Shown: one piece after another, positions 24,175 to 33,393 of the stretch
Layout of the letters: every line of letters begins with the position of its first letter
Numbering within the stretch: the first letter of the stretch is position 1
From: Geopseudomonas aromaticivorans
Lineage (GTDB): Bacteria > Pseudomonadota > Gammaproteobacteria > Pseudomonadales > Pseudomonadaceae
DNA: 64,000 nucleotides
Direction of reading: 5' to 3'
NCBI RefSeq assembly: GCF_019097855.1
Contig: NZ_JAHRGL010000040.1
Span: 1-64,000 of the forward strand
Notes under the pieces: generated by a model
What the model saw: the letters and a program-made list of their open reading frames with translations, nothing else
The model's database searches: none
Told to the model about the DNA's origin: nothing
Position numbers and translations under genes: made by a program

Positions 24175-25356
24175 ATGCTTGCTGCTGCCGCTGACCTGCC
24201 CCCCTGTTCCGTGCTGCTGCTCGCCGGCGGGCGAGGGCGGCGCATGGGCGGAGTGGACAAGGGGCTGGTGGAGTTTGCCGGCCGCCCGCTGATCGCCACG
24301 CTGAGCGAACGGGTGCAGCCGCTGACCGACGACCTGATCATCTCCTGCAACCGCAACGCCGAGAACTATGCGCTGTGGGCCGACCGCCTGGTGAGCGACG
24401 ACGGCGACGATTTTCCCGGCCCGCTGGCCGGTATCCGCGCCGGCCTCGCCGCGATGCGCCACGACTGGCTGCTGGTGCTGCCTTGCGATGCGCCGCATAT
24501 CGACGCCGACCTGCTGTTTTCCATGCGCCACCAGGCCGTGTGCGAGCCGCAGCGCCCCTTGCTGCTGCGCCGCGGCGGGCAGTTGGAGCCGCTGTTCTGC
24601 ATGATTCCGCGCTGCCTGCAGGGCGAGCTGGAGCGCGCCTGGCAGGCCGGCGAGCGCAGTCCGCTGAGTTTCCTGCTGGCGGCCAACGCCCAGGTACTGG
24701 GCTGTGCGCAAGACGATCCGCGGCTGGCCAATCTGAATACGCTCGAGGCGCTGGTGGCTGCCGGACCGCGTGGCGCGATGCCGGGCGAGTCCGACGAGGA
24801 GTCCCGCCCGCAGCAGTCGGATGCGACCGGCCTGGCGCCCACCACGGCTGCCCTGCAACCTTCATCCGCGGCGACCACTGGACTGACCCATCTGGATGCC
24901 CAGGGGCGGGCCAACATGGTCGATGTCACCGACAAGGCCACCACCGCTCGCCAAGCCAGTGCCGAGGCGCTGGTGCGCATGCAGCCGCAGACCCTCAAGC
25001 TGATCGTCTCCGGCGGCCACCCCAAGGGCGACGTGTTCGCCGTGGCGCGGGTGGCCGGGATCATGGCGGCGAAGAAGACCCACGAGCTGATCCCGCTGTG
25101 CCATCCGTTGCTGCTCACCGGCATTCGTGTCGAACTGGAGCCGCAAGGAGAGGACGCGGTGCATATCGTCGCCCGCTGCAAGCTGGCGGGGCAGACGGGG
25201 GTGGAAATGGAGGCGCTGACCGCCGCCAGCGTCGCCGCGCTGACCCTCTACGACATGTGCAAGGCGGTGGACCGCGGCATGACCATCGAACGCGTGCGCC
25301 TGCTGGAAAAGAGCGGCGGCAAGAGTGGCGACTACCGTGCGGAGCAGCCAGCATGA
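24175..25356 (+). CDS. MobA-MoaC fusion, molybdopterin guanylyltransferase plus cyclic pyranopterin phosphate synthase
   Basis: A 393-residue two-domain protein. Residues 10-200 are MobA: nucleotide loop [13 protein letters not shown] with a following VDKGL, then PGPLAGI and LPCDAPHID. MobA converts molybdopterin to its guanine dinucleotide. Residues about 237-393 are MoaC ([57 protein letters not shown]), which converts the MoaA product to cyclic pyranopterin. A ~35-residue Ser/Thr/Ala/Gln-rich linker joins them. No internal ribosome site is obvious. First and last steps of one pathway in one chain is unusual. The stop overlaps moaD by ATGA. Confidence 0.9.
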   Translation: MLAAAADLPPCSVLLLAGGRGRRMGGVDKGLVEFAGRPLIATLSERVQPLTDDLIISCNRNAENYALWADRLVSDDGDDFPGPLAGIRAGLAAMRHDWLLVLPCDAPHIDADLLFSMRHQAVCEPQRPLLLRRGGQLEPLFCMIPRCLQGELERAWQAGERSPLSFLLAANAQVLGCAQDDPRLANLNTLEALVAAGPRGAMPGESDEESRPQQSDATGLAPTTAALQPSSAATTGLTHLDAQGRANMVDVTDKATTARQASAEALVRMQPQTLKLIVSGGHPKGDVFAVARVAGIMAAKKTHELIPLCHPLLLTGIRVELEPQGEDAVHIVARCKLAGQTGVEMEALTAASVAALTLYDMCKAVDRGMTIERVRLLEKSGGKSGDYRAEQPA

Positions 25357-25601
25357 TCGAGGTGCGTTTCTTCGCCCGCTACCGCGAGGTGCTGGGCAGC
25401 GACGGCGAGAGCCTGCCGTGGTCGGCCGAACTGGACAGCCTCGATGCCCTGCGTCGTCAGCTGCTGGCGCGCGGCGCGGCCTGGCAGGTGCTGGCCGAGA
25501 AGAGCCTGCTGTGCGCACGCAACCAGGAGCTGTGCAGCCTCGCCGAGCCGCTGGCCGACGGTGACGAGGTGGCCTTCTTCCCACCGGTGACCGGAGGCTG
25601 A
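25353..25601 (+). CDS. moaD: Molybdopterin synthase small subunit MoaD
   Basis: An 82-residue ubiquitin-like sulfur carrier. It starts [15 protein letters not shown] and ends FFPPVTGG, with the C-terminal Gly-Gly that is adenylated and thiocarboxylated. It overlaps the mobA-moaC stop by 4 bases and is followed by moaE one base after its stop, so the three are translationally coupled. MoaD inserts the dithiolene sulfurs together with MoaE. Confidence 0.95.
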   Translation: MIEVRFFARYREVLGSDGESLPWSAELDSLDALRRQLLARGAAWQVLAEKSLLCARNQELCSLAEPLADGDEVAFFPPVTGG

Positions 25602-25602
25602 C

Positions 25603-26052
25603 ATGGCAATTCGAGTCCAGGTTGCGGCCTTCCAGCCCGGCGTCGAACTGGAGGCGCTGCACGCCGCCAACGCCGGCATCGGCGCAGTGGTCGGCTTCGT
25701 CGGCTACGTGCGCGACTACAACGACGGCAATGCGGTGTCGGCGATGACCCTCGAGCACTATCCGGGCATGACCGAAAAGGCCCTGGCCGGCATCGTCGAG
25801 CAGGCCAAAGAGCGCTGGCCGCTGCTCGGCGTGGAGATCGTCCATCGCGTCGGTCACCTGCAGCCGGGCGAGCCGATCGTCTTCGTCGGCACCGCCAGCA
25901 GCCATCGCCAGGCCGCCTTCGACGCCTGCAACTTCATCATGGACTACCTGAAGACCCGTGCGCCGTTCTGGAAGCGCGAGGACACTGCCGATGGCGCGCG
26001 CTGGGTCGATGGCCGCGACAGCGACCAGGCCGCAGCGCAGCGCTGGACGTAA
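25603..26052 (+). CDS. moaE: Molybdopterin synthase catalytic subunit MoaE
   Basis: A 149-residue catalytic subunit that transfers sulfur from MoaD to cyclic pyranopterin monophosphate. Family features are GAVVGFVGYVRDYN, LEHYPGMTEKAL, VHRVGHLQPGEPIVFV, ASSHRQAAF and the catalytic Lys region YLKTRAPFWKRE. A GGAGG site overlaps the moaD 3' end. A 236-bp gap without a gene follows before moaA. It contains a TTGCAC/GTGCAA stem (26097-26127) and no recognised molybdenum-cofactor riboswitch. Confidence 0.95.
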   Translation: MAIRVQVAAFQPGVELEALHAANAGIGAVVGFVGYVRDYNDGNAVSAMTLEHYPGMTEKALAGIVEQAKERWPLLGVEIVHRVGHLQPGEPIVFVGTASSHRQAAFDACNFIMDYLKTRAPFWKREDTADGARWVDGRDSDQAAAQRWT

Positions 26053-26288
26053 GCGCCAAGGCCTGCCATGTTCTGCCGTGGTGCGCCGTCGCGGCTTTGC
26101 ACTGCGTCATGCTCCTCGCTGGTGCAAGGCCTTGCCAGGGCTGACCGCCGCGAAAAGCCGACCCGCATGCTTAACTAGTGAGCAAGGAGCGCCGGCGAGC
26201 CGTGCACGCAGCGCTGGTGCAGTCCTTGCATCGTGCGGCTGCAGCGCCCGACGGCTCGGCTCGGCGCGGCCACGAGGAGAAACGCCAG

Positions 26289-27284
26289 ATGAACGACGCC
26301 ATGCTGCTCGACGGCCATGGTCGCAAGATCGACTACCTGCGCCTGTCGGTGACGGATCGCTGCGACTTTCGCTGTGTCTACTGCATGGCCGAGGAGATGA
26401 CCTTCCTGCCGCGCCAGCAGGTGCTCGGCTTCGAGGAGATCGTGCGTATCGCTCGCCTGTTCGTCGATCTCGGGGTGAAGAAGATCCGCCTGACCGGCGG
26501 CGAGCCGCTGGTACGTCGCGGCATCGTCGACCTGTGCCGGCAGATCGCGGCACTGCCGGGCTTGCGCGAGCTGGTGATGACCAGCAACGGCTCGCAACTG
26601 GGCAAGCTCGCCCGACCGCTGGCCGAGGCCGGGGTCAAGCGCCTGAACATCAGTCTCGACAGCCTGGATGCCCAGCGCTTCCGGGCGATCACCCGCACCG
26701 GCGACCTGGCCCAGGTGCTGGCCGGCATCGAGGCGGCGCGCGACGCCGGCTTTGCCCGCATCAAGCTCAACAGTGTGATCATGAAGGGGCGCAACGACGA
26801 CGAGGTGGCGGCGCTGGTGGATTTCGCCGTGGCCCGCGGCCTGGATATCAGCTTCATCGAGGAGATGCCGCTGGGCCAGGTGGGGCGCGATCGCGGTGAG
26901 GCGTTCTGTTCCAGCGACGAGGTGCGCGCGCGGATCGCCGAGCGCTACAACCTGTTCGACAGCCCCGAGCAGAGCGGCGGGCCGGCGCGCTACGTGCGGC
27001 TGGAGGGCCATCCCGATACCCGCGTCGGCTTCATCTCGCCCCACTCGCACAACTTCTGCTCAAGCTGCAACCGCCTGCGCTTGACTGCCGAGGGCCGTCT
27101 GCTGCTGTGCCTGGGGCACGAGCATTCGCTGGACCTGCGCGGCCTGGTGCGTCGTCATCCGACCGAGGATCGGCCGCTGGTCGAGGCCATCGGCGCAGCC
27201 CTGCAACGCAAGCCGCTGCGCCACGAGTTCGCGGTGTCCGGCGAGGTGCAGGTGGTGCGCTTCATGAATGCCACCGGCGGCTGA
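26289..27284 (+). CDS. moaA: GTP 3',8-cyclase MoaA, radical SAM
   Basis: A 331-residue enzyme for the first step of molybdenum cofactor synthesis. The N-terminal radical SAM cluster is C25, C29, C32 ([10 protein letters not shown]), followed by the [10 protein letters not shown] motif. The C-terminal cluster is [22 protein letters not shown]. The protein ends in Gly-Gly, required for activity in the family. GAGGAG upstream of 26289 and the alignment of the N-terminus decide this start over the longer open frame. It makes the substrate of the MoaC domain encoded upstream. Confidence 0.96.
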   Translation: MNDAMLLDGHGRKIDYLRLSVTDRCDFRCVYCMAEEMTFLPRQQVLGFEEIVRIARLFVDLGVKKIRLTGGEPLVRRGIVDLCRQIAALPGLRELVMTSNGSQLGKLARPLAEAGVKRLNISLDSLDAQRFRAITRTGDLAQVLAGIEAARDAGFARIKLNSVIMKGRNDDEVAALVDFAVARGLDISFIEEMPLGQVGRDRGEAFCSSDEVRARIAERYNLFDSPEQSGGPARYVRLEGHPDTRVGFISPHSHNFCSSCNRLRLTAEGRLLLCLGHEHSLDLRGLVRRHPTEDRPLVEAIGAALQRKPLRHEFAVSGEVQVVRFMNATGG

Positions 27285-27299
27285 GACTGCGCCGGGGCA

Positions 27300-27560
27300 T
27301 TACGCGCCGGTCGGAGCGAGCAGTTCGTCCAGCGCGTCGGTCTGGTTGCGGAAGGCCTTGGCAAACAGCTCGCGATGCTTTGCCATGTAGATGCCGAGTT
27401 CCTCGGCCTGGCGCTCGTCCAGTGCCGGTTGGGCTTGCCGCAACACCTCGGCGAGCTTCTCCGCCAGCTCGAGCATCCGGTCGTGACGATCTGCTTCGGC
27501 TTTATCCATGAACAAACGCTCCAAATCCCGGCTGCTGCGGTAAACCACTTCGACGGCCAT
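27300..27560 (-). CDS. yebG: YebG-family SOS-induced protein
   Basis: An 86-residue small DNA-damage-inducible protein of unknown biochemical role. The N-terminus MAVEVVYRSSRDLERLFMDKAEADRHDRMLELAE is diagnostic. The start at 27560 follows AGGTGG; the ATG 12 bases further upstream is part of that ribosome site. A perfect LexA box lies 35 bp upstream, consistent with SOS control. It is convergent with moaA, 15 bp apart. Confidence 0.9.
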   Translation of the reverse strand: MAVEVVYRSSRDLERLFMDKAEADRHDRMLELAEKLAEVLRQAQPALDERQAEELGIYMAKHRELFAKAFRNQTDALDELLAPTGA

Positions 27561-27594
27561 GCGCCACCTCATCTGCCTGCATAATGCTGGTTGA

Positions 27595-27610
27595 CTGTTT
27601 TTTTATACAG
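27595..27610 (-). promoter_or_regulatory. LexA (SOS) box of yebG
   Basis: CTGTTTTTTTATACAG matches CTGT-N8-ACAG exactly, located 35 bp upstream of the yebG start. It is a clear LexA operator. Confidence 0.88.
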
Positions 27611-27753
27611 TAATAGTGGGCATTATAGACAGCGCGTTACGCGCCTGCATAGGCATGCTGGCAGGGTGACAGGCATGGTCGTGGCCGAGTGTTCGCGCGA
27701 TACTGTCGCGCTGTATACATTCACCGGCCCGCGACAGAAGGAATCCTCGTGCC

Positions 27754-28074
27754 ATGAGCGAAGCCCAAGCCGATCTCGACATGCAGCTGATGCGCACCGC
27801 CGCCAGCGAAGCCGCCGCCGTGCTGCGCACCCTCGGCAATCCGGATCGCCTGTTGCTGCTCTGTCAGCTGAGCCAGGGCGAGCGCTCGGTCGGGGAGCTG
27901 GAAGAGCTGCTCGGTCTGCGTCAGCCGAGTCTGTCGCAGCAACTGGCGGTACTGCGCGCGGAAGGGCTGGTGCAGACGCGGCGCGACGGCAAGCGCATGT
28001 TCTATTCGATAGCCGAACCCAAATTGCTGGTGCTGCTCGGCACCCTGTACCAACTCTACTGCCCGCAGGCCTGA
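27754..28074 (+). CDS. ArsR-family regulator with two cysteines (BigR/SqrR-like)
   Basis: A 106-residue winged-helix repressor. The recognition helix region is LRQPSLSQQLAVLRAEGLVQTRRDGKRMFYSI. It lacks the metal-binding CxC of ArsR/SmtB. It has exactly two Cys, C37 in the alpha2 helix (LLLCQLS) and C103 near the C-terminus (LYCPQA), the same arrangement as the persulfide sensors SqrR, BigR and YgaV, which form a tetrasulfide bridge. It lies 142 bp upstream of a FadL-type porin gene in the same direction. No sulfide-oxidation gene is adjacent, so the sensed signal is a guess from sequence. Confidence 0.78.
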   Translation: MSEAQADLDMQLMRTAASEAAAVLRTLGNPDRLLLLCQLSQGERSVGELEELLGLRQPSLSQQLAVLRAEGLVQTRRDGKRMFYSIAEPKLLVLLGTLYQLYCPQA

Positions 28075-28130
28075 GTTGGCGCTGAGCTGACTTTATAGAT
28101 CGTTAGGGCATTAAAGTATCGCCTAATATT

Positions 28131-28145
28131 ATAATTGCACATTAT
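28131..28145 (+). promoter_or_regulatory. AT-rich inverted repeat upstream of the FadL-type gene
   Basis: ATAATTGCACATTAT, a perfect 5-bp inverted repeat, sits in a very AT-rich stretch (28095-28160) that stands out from the GC-rich surroundings. It is 70 bp before the porin gene and just after the ArsR gene, so it is a candidate operator for that regulator. Confidence 0.4.
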
Positions 28146-28216
28146 GTATTTTGTTTAAGATTGCCCCCATTCACGGTCTGCCGCTGGCAGCCGACAGTTT
28201 TCCGGGGGGAATCTGC

Positions 28217-29491
28217 ATGTCGTTCAACAAGTCGCTATTCGCTGTCCTGCTGGCCGCTGGCGCCACCGCCAGTCCGCTGGCCTTCGCCACCAACGGCTAT
28301 TTCGCCCACGGTTACGGCATCAAGTCCCTCGGCATGGCGGGTGTCGGCTATGCCCTGCCGCAGGATGCCCTGGCGGCCGCGACCAACCCGGCCGGCACCG
28401 CGCTGGTGGGCGACCGCCTGGATCTGGGCGTGACCTACTTCAAGCCCGATCGCAGCGTGGAGATCCACGGCAACAACCTCGGTCCCGCCGGCTCGGCCGA
28501 CGGCCAGTACGAGGGCAACGACAGCGACGCCTTCCTGATCCCCGAGTTCGGTTACACCCGCCAGCTCAACGAGCGCCTGGCCTTCGGCCTGGCGGTGTAC
28601 GGCAACGGCGGCATGAACACCGACTACGGGCGCAATCCGTTCGGCGCCTACGGCAGCCAGGGTGACGCTGGCGTCGATCTGAGCCAGGTGTTCGTCACCC
28701 CGTCGCTGGCCTGGCGCCTCAACGAGCGGCACAGCTTCGGCATCGGCCTCAACTACGCCTACCAGCGCTTCGAGGCGCGCGGCCTGAGCGCGTTCGACAA
28801 CGGCATGACTTCCGAGGCACCGGGCAAGGTGACCAACAATGGCCACGACCATTCCGATGGCTGGGGCCTGCGCCTGGGCTGGAACGGCCAGCTCACCGAT
28901 ACGCTGAGCGTCGGTGTGGCCTGGTCGTCGAAGATCAAGACCGGCAAGTTCGACCGTTACGAAGGCCTGTTCGCCGACCACGGCAGCTTCGACATTCCGG
29001 AAAACTACGGTATCGGCCTGGCCTGGCGCGCCACCGAGCGCCTGACCCTGGCCGCGGACGTGCAGCAGATCGACTACAGCGACGTGAAGGCCATTTCCAA
29101 TCCGGTCAGCGTGCTGTTCAGTGGTAATCGGCTCGGTTCCGAGGACGGTCCGAACTTCGGCTGGGAAGACATCCGCGTGTACAAGCTCGGCGCCAGCTAC
29201 GCGGTGAACCAGCAGCTGACCCTGCGCGGCGGCTACAGCTGGGCCGACCAGGCGCTGGACAAGCGCGAGACCTTCTTCAACACCCTGGCGCCGGGCGTGG
29301 TGCGCAAGCACCTGACCCTCGGCGCCACCTGGGCGCAGGAGTCCGGCAACGAGATCAGCGTGTTCTACGCCCACGCCTTCAGCGAGGAACTCAAGGGCCG
29401 CAACTCGATCGCCCCGCAGCTGGGCGGCGGCGAGGTGGATCTGAAGATGCAGCAGGACAGCTTCGGTATCGCCTACGCCTGGAAGCTCTGA
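28217..29491 (+). CDS. FadL/OmpP1-family outer membrane transporter
   Basis: A 424-residue outer-membrane beta-barrel that passes long-chain fatty acids or other hydrophobic compounds. A signal peptide (1-23, cleaved at AFA-TNGYF) is followed by the FadL N-terminal hatch block TNGYFAHGYGIKSLGMAGVG and PQDALAAATNPAG, and the chain ends in a barrel-type aromatic strand (FGIAYAWKL). Length and motifs are those of the family. It lies downstream of the ArsR regulator gene, with an AT-rich promoter region between. Confidence 0.9.
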   Translation: MSFNKSLFAVLLAAGATASPLAFATNGYFAHGYGIKSLGMAGVGYALPQDALAAATNPAGTALVGDRLDLGVTYFKPDRSVEIHGNNLGPAGSADGQYEGNDSDAFLIPEFGYTRQLNERLAFGLAVYGNGGMNTDYGRNPFGAYGSQGDAGVDLSQVFVTPSLAWRLNERHSFGIGLNYAYQRFEARGLSAFDNGMTSEAPGKVTNNGHDHSDGWGLRLGWNGQLTDTLSVGVAWSSKIKTGKFDRYEGLFADHGSFDIPENYGIGLAWRATERLTLAADVQQIDYSDVKAISNPVSVLFSGNRLGSEDGPNFGWEDIRVYKLGASYAVNQQLTLRGGYSWADQALDKRETFFNTLAPGVVRKHLTLGATWAQESGNEISVFYAHAFSEELKGRNSIAPQLGGGEVDLKMQQDSFGIAYAWKL

Positions 29492-29547
29492 TCGGGCGGC
29501 GATTTCTCGCCCACAGTTCGGCTCGAACACTTAAACTTGCCATACCC

Positions 29548-29580
29548 ACGGGGCGACCGATCAGGTCGCCCCGTTTCGTT
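29548..29580 (+). terminator. Terminator of the FadL-type gene
   Basis: An 11-bp stem ACGGGGCGACC / GGTCGCCCCGT with a GATCA loop, then TTTCGTT. It lies 57 bp after the stop. Confidence 0.85.
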
Positions 29581-29606
29581 GCAGGGTCGATTTCAGCGAG
29601 GATTTC

Positions 29607-30077
29607 ATGCAGGACAACGTTTCCCCGGTTGCCGGTCAGGTCGGTTACGTCGCCATCGAACAGCCGTTCGGCTTGCAGCCGCCCAAGGTGCACTGCCCGA
29701 TCTGCGGCCAGCAGCAGTTCGTCGAACAGGACGACGAGTACCTGGAAACCCCCTGCGAGCACCTGGCCTTCGTCTTCGGCGGCGAGGAAGACGAGTTCGT
29801 CTACGCTTCGGACGACTTCGCCGCGCGGTTCGCCCGCTTCGATGCCGAGTTGGATGCGCGCTTCCCCAACGACGAGGCGCAGGCCAGCGCCGAGTACGAG
29901 GAGGCCAGCAGCTTCTACCGTGACCTGTTCCCCCGGCGTCTGGCCGATCTGGGCTACGGCGCCAGCCTGCTGGCCCTGCGGGTGACCTATGGCGGCATGG
30001 CTGAGGGCAGTCCGGTGTGGTTCAGCGATGTCTATGGTTTCGACTACGCGTTGATCCGCGAGGCCGACGCCGAGTAA
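29607..30077 (+). CDS. Conserved hypothetical acidic protein with possible zinc ligands
   Basis: A 156-residue acidic protein not recognised as a named family. The N-terminal third contains CPICGQQQF and, 20 residues later, PCEHLAF, so CxxC plus CxH could form a small zinc site. The middle is rich in Glu/Asp (SAEYEEASSFYRDLFP), and the C-terminus has alternating hydrophobics (LLALRVTYGGMAEGSPVWFSDVYGFDYALI). GCGAGGA precedes the ATG. Codon use matches the neighbours. It is a real gene of unknown role. Confidence 0.65.
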   Translation: MQDNVSPVAGQVGYVAIEQPFGLQPPKVHCPICGQQQFVEQDDEYLETPCEHLAFVFGGEEDEFVYASDDFAARFARFDAELDARFPNDEAQASAEYEEASSFYRDLFPRRLADLGYGASLLALRVTYGGMAEGSPVWFSDVYGFDYALIREADAE

Positions 30078-30110
30078 GGCTTTCTTCGCCGAGGTGCCGC
30101 TGCACTCGCC

Positions 30111-30548
30111 ATGCTCGATCTTTCCGCCTATCTCGGGCTGTTCTTCGCCGCCTTCGGCGCCGCCAGCCTGCTGCCGCTGCAGTCCGAGGCGCTGCTGGTC
30201 GGCCTGCTGCTGGCCGAACGCCAGCCGGTGCTGACCCTGCTGGCGGTGGCCACCGCCGGCAACGTGCTCGGCTCGCTGCTCAACTGGCTGCTGGGGCTGT
30301 ATCTCGAGCGTTTTCGCGAGAAGCGCTGGTTCCCGGTGCGCGAGCGGCACCTGCAGCGCGCCCGGCACTGGTATCAGCGGTTTGGCCGCTGGTCGCTGCT
30401 GTTCAGCTGGCTGCCGGTGGTCGGTGATCCGCTGACCCTGGTGGCCGGGGTGATGCGCGAGTCGTTCTGGGTCGTGCTGGCCTGCGTCACCCTGGCCAAG
30501 GGTATCCGTTATGCCGTGCTGACGGCGCTGACCCTGGGACTGGCCTGA
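30111..30548 (+). CDS. YqaA/DedA-family inner membrane protein
   Basis: A 145-residue protein with about four membrane segments (residues 5-25, 40-65, 95-115, 120-143) and the SNARE-associated/VTT-like pattern of small DedA proteins: GNVLGSLLNWLLG, then RFGRWSLLFSWLPVVGDPLTLVAGVMR. The motif with Gly-Asp-Pro in a membrane hairpin is typical of YqaA. DedA proteins act in lipid flipping and membrane homeostasis. The substrate of this one is unknown. Confidence 0.8.
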   Translation: MLDLSAYLGLFFAAFGAASLLPLQSEALLVGLLLAERQPVLTLLAVATAGNVLGSLLNWLLGLYLERFREKRWFPVRERHLQRARHWYQRFGRWSLLFSWLPVVGDPLTLVAGVMRESFWVVLACVTLAKGIRYAVLTALTLGLA

Positions 30549-30689
30549 ACGGGCTGACGCTGCGCTATCGGTATGAGCCGTGCCGCACCATTGGGCGGCC
30601 AGCGTAGCGCTGGCGCCGGCAGGTTCGTCCGCGCTGGACAATACTCTGTGCTGTTCCCAACCATGCTGCAGGCATTGCCGGAGGATTCC

Positions 30690-30929
30690 ATGGAACAGCC
30701 GATCCACGCCTTTCACCACCTGTTCGAGCAACTGGGCTTGCCCAACGACAACGACGCAATCAGCCAGTTTCTCGAACGTCATGCGCCACTGCCGGAGAAT
30801 GTCGACCTGGCCGACGCCAGCTTCTGGACTCCGGCGCAGGCGGCGTTCCTGCGCGAGGAGATCCTCGGCGATGCCGACTGGGCCGAGGTGGTCGACAATC
30901 TGAACGCGGCGCTGCGCAAGCGCCAATAA
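30690..30929 (+). CDS. DUF2789 protein
   Basis: A 79-residue protein of the DUF2789 family: MEQPIHAFHHLFEQLGLPND, FLERHAPLP, FWTPAQAAFLREEI and ADWAEVVDNLNAAL. GCCGGAGGA before 30690 decides this start over upstream frames. All-helical by appearance. Function is unknown. It sits alone between the DedA-type gene and the terminator of ahpF on the opposite strand. Confidence 0.8.
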   Translation: MEQPIHAFHHLFEQLGLPNDNDAISQFLERHAPLPENVDLADASFWTPAQAAFLREEILGDADWAEVVDNLNAALRKRQ

Positions 30930-31025
30930 AGGGCTAGGCACGCTCGCCTGCGCCTGGGCGTGCACCACCGCAGGTGTGGGCGTGGGTGGCGGGCTGCCGC
31001 GGCCGCGCGGGGAGGCCCCAGTGCC

Positions 31026-31065
31026 AACAAAAACGCCGCGCCCTCCCGGAGGGAGTGGCGCGGCG
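31026..31065 (-). terminator. Intrinsic terminator of ahpF
   Basis: On the minus strand, CGCCGCGCC with an inner CTCCC/GGGAG stem pairs to GGCGCGGCG and is followed by TTTTTGTT. It lies 17 bp past the ahpF stop. Confidence 0.88.
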
Positions 31066-31081
31066 CGGGTGAAGCGGGCGG

Positions 31082-32638
31082 TCAGGCCTGGCGGATCAGG
31101 TGGTCGAAGGCGCTCAGCGCGGCCTTGGCCCCTTCGCCCACGGCGATGACGATCTGCTTGTAGGGCACGGTGGTCACATCGCCGGCGCCGAACACGCCGG
31201 GGATGTTGGTCTGGCCCTTGGCGTCGGTGATGATCTCGCCGAAGCGGGTCAGCTCGACGGTGCCTTTCAGCCAGTCGCTATTGGGCAGCAGGCCGATCTG
31301 CACGAAGATGCCTTCCAGCTCGACGGTGTGGACCGCCTCGCTGCCGCGGTCCTTGTACACCAGGCCGGTGACCTTCTGGCCGTCGCCCTTGACCTCGGTG
31401 GTCTGCGCCATGGTCAGGATGGTGACGTTGGGCAGGCTGCGCAGCTTGTTCTGCAGTACCGCATCGGCACGCAGTTGCTCACCGAACTCAAGCAGGGTGA
31501 CGTGGGCGACGATGCCGGCCAGGTCGATGGCCGCCTCGACGCCGGAGTTGCCACCGCCGATCACCGCCACGCGCTTGCCCTTGAACAGCGGGCCGTCGCA
31601 GTGCGGGCAGTAGGCCACGCCGCGGCCGCGGTATTCCTGCTCGCCCGGCACGTTCATCTCGCGCCAGCGAGCGCCGGTGGCGACGATCACGGTCTTGGCC
31701 TTCAGTGCGGCGCCGTTGTCGAACTGCACTTCATGCAGCCCGCCTTCGCTGGCCGCCGGCACCAGCTTGGCGGCGCGTTGCAGGTTCATGATGTCGACGT
31801 CGTACTGCCTGACGTGTTCTTCCAGGGCGCGGGCCAGTTTCGGGCCTTCGGTCTCCGGTACCGAGATGAAGTTCTCGATGGCCATGGTGTCCAGCACCTG
31901 GCCGCCGAAGCGCTCGGCGGCGACACCGGTACGGATGCCCTTGCGGGCGGCGTAGATCGCCGCGGTAGCGCCGGCCGGGCCGCCGCCGACCACCAGCACA
32001 TCGAAGGCGTCCTTGGCATTGAGCTTCTCGGCATCGCGGGCGCTGGCACCGGTGTCGAGCTTGGCGAGAATCTCTTCTTCGCCCATGCGGCCCTGGCCGA
32101 ACAGTTCGCCGTTGAGGTAGATGCTCGGCACCGACATGATCTGGCGTTGCTCGACCTCATCCTGGAACAGCGCGCCGTCGATGGCGACGTGGCGGATGTT
32201 GGGGTTGAGCACGGCCATCAGGTTCAGCGCCTGCACCACGTCGGGGCAGTTCTGGCAGGACAGCGAGAAATAGGTCTCGAAGTTGAATTCGCCTTCGAGG
32301 TTCTTGATCTGTTCGATCACGTCCGCGCTGGTCTTCGACGGGTGGCCGCCGACCTGCAGCAGGGCGAGTACCAGCGAGGAGAATTCGTGGCCCATCGGGA
32401 TGCCGGCGAAACGCAGGCTGATGTTGCCATTGATGCGGTTCAGGGCAAACGAGGGCTTGCGGCTATCGTCGCCGTCGCTGCGCAGGGCGATTTTGTCGCT
32501 CAGGCTGGCGATGTCGGTCAGCAGACCGAGCAGTTCCTGGGATTTCGCGCCGTCATCGAGGGACGCGACGATCTCGAACGGCTGGGTGACCTTCTCGAGG
32601 TAGGCCTTCAACTGGGTTTTCAGATTGGCGTCCAACAT
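31082..32638 (-). CDS. ahpF: Alkyl hydroperoxide reductase subunit F
   Basis: A 518-residue flavoprotein disulfide reductase that recharges AhpC with NADH. The N-terminal thioredoxin-like part carries CQNC (residues about 129-132). The body has FAD ([17 protein letters not shown]) and NADH ([13 protein letters not shown]) motifs, and the active disulfide CPHC in [13 protein letters not shown]. The start [10 protein letters not shown] at 32638 fits the family; the upstream open frame enters the ahpC-ahpF gap. It is co-oriented with ahpC, and a hairpin in the 118-bp gap may lower its expression relative to AhpC. Confidence 0.96.
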   Translation of the reverse strand: MLDANLKTQLKAYLEKVTQPFEIVASLDDGAKSQELLGLLTDIASLSDKIALRSDGDDSRKPSFALNRINGNISLRFAGIPMGHEFSSLVLALLQVGGHPSKTSADVIEQIKNLEGEFNFETYFSLSCQNCPDVVQALNLMAVLNPNIRHVAIDGALFQDEVEQRQIMSVPSIYLNGELFGQGRMGEEEILAKLDTGASARDAEKLNAKDAFDVLVVGGGPAGATAAIYAARKGIRTGVAAERFGGQVLDTMAIENFISVPETEGPKLARALEEHVRQYDVDIMNLQRAAKLVPAASEGGLHEVQFDNGAALKAKTVIVATGARWREMNVPGEQEYRGRGVAYCPHCDGPLFKGKRVAVIGGGNSGVEAAIDLAGIVAHVTLLEFGEQLRADAVLQNKLRSLPNVTILTMAQTTEVKGDGQKVTGLVYKDRGSEAVHTVELEGIFVQIGLLPNSDWLKGTVELTRFGEIITDAKGQTNIPGVFGAGDVTTVPYKQIVIAVGEGAKAALSAFDHLIRQA

Positions 32639-32667
32639 GGCATCGATATCCTGTGCAAAATTTGGGT

Positions 32668-32700
32668 AGTAAAACGCCCGGGCGGATCGCGCCCGGGCGT
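32668..32700 (-). terminator. Hairpin between ahpC and ahpF (attenuator-like)
   Basis: An 11-bp perfect stem ACGCCCGGGCG / CGCCCGGGCGT with a five-base loop, followed on the minus strand by TTTTAC. It may partly terminate or stabilise the ahpC message. Confidence 0.65.
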
Positions 32701-32756
32701 TCGGGCGCATGGAGAGCCGGGTCGCGGCTCTCGCAGCGCGGCAACCGCAGGGTTGC

Positions 32757-33320
32757 TTAGATCTTGCCGACCAGATCCAGGGACGGAGTCAGGGCTTCGG
32801 CACCTTCCTTCCACTTGGCCGGGCAGACCTGGCCCGGGTGGGCGGCGGTGAACTGGGCGGCCTTCAGCTTGCGCAGGGTCTCGCTGACGTCACGGGCGAT
32901 CTCGTTGGAGTGGATTTCCAGGGTCTTGATCACGCCTTCCGGGTTGATGATGAAGGTGCCGCGCAGGGCCAGGCCTTCTTCCGGAATGTGCACGCCGAAA
33001 GCGTTGGTCAGCGCGTGGGTCGGGTCGCCGATCAGCGGGAACTGGGCCTTGCCGACGGCCGGGGAGGTTTCGTGCCAGACCTTGTGGGAGAAGTGGGTGT
33101 CGGTGGTGACGATGTACACCTCGGCGCCGGCCTTCTGGAATTCGGCGTAGTTCTCGGCGGCGTCTTCGATCTCGGTCGGGCAGTTGAAGGTGAAGGCTGC
33201 CGGCATGAAGATCATGACCGACCACTTGCCCTTCAGGGTCTGCTCGGTGACCTCGATGAACTTGCCGTTGTGGAAAGCGTTGACCTTGAACGGTTGAACC
33301 TGGGTGTTGATGAGGGACAT
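32757..33320 (-). CDS. ahpC: Alkyl hydroperoxide reductase subunit C (peroxiredoxin)
   Basis: A 187-residue typical 2-Cys peroxiredoxin. The peroxidatic Cys is C47 ([12 protein letters not shown]); the resolving Cys is in [11 protein letters not shown] near residue 166. The N-terminus [16 protein letters not shown] is characteristic of the E. coli-type AhpC. It detoxifies H2O2 and organic peroxides with AhpF, encoded downstream. An inverted repeat 74 bp upstream is a possible OxyR site. Confidence 0.97.
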   Translation of the reverse strand: MSLINTQVQPFKVNAFHNGKFIEVTEQTLKGKWSVMIFMPAAFTFNCPTEIEDAAENYAEFQKAGAEVYIVTTDTHFSHKVWHETSPAVGKAQFPLIGDPTHALTNAFGVHIPEEGLALRGTFIINPEGVIKTLEIHSNEIARDVSETLRKLKAAQFTAAHPGQVCPAKWKEGAEALTPSLDLVGKI

Positions 33321-33393
33321 TCGTTGAACTCCTTCGGGGGTTGGAAGCTTGTTTGGTGAAGTGAATCCTACCCGGGGCACGGGGTTAGGCATA

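Noticed and set aside
26053-26288. Molybdenum cofactor riboswitch ahead of moaA
   Set aside because: Only a short TTGCAC/GTGCAA stem is visible; the conserved Moco riboswitch core cannot be recognised by eye.
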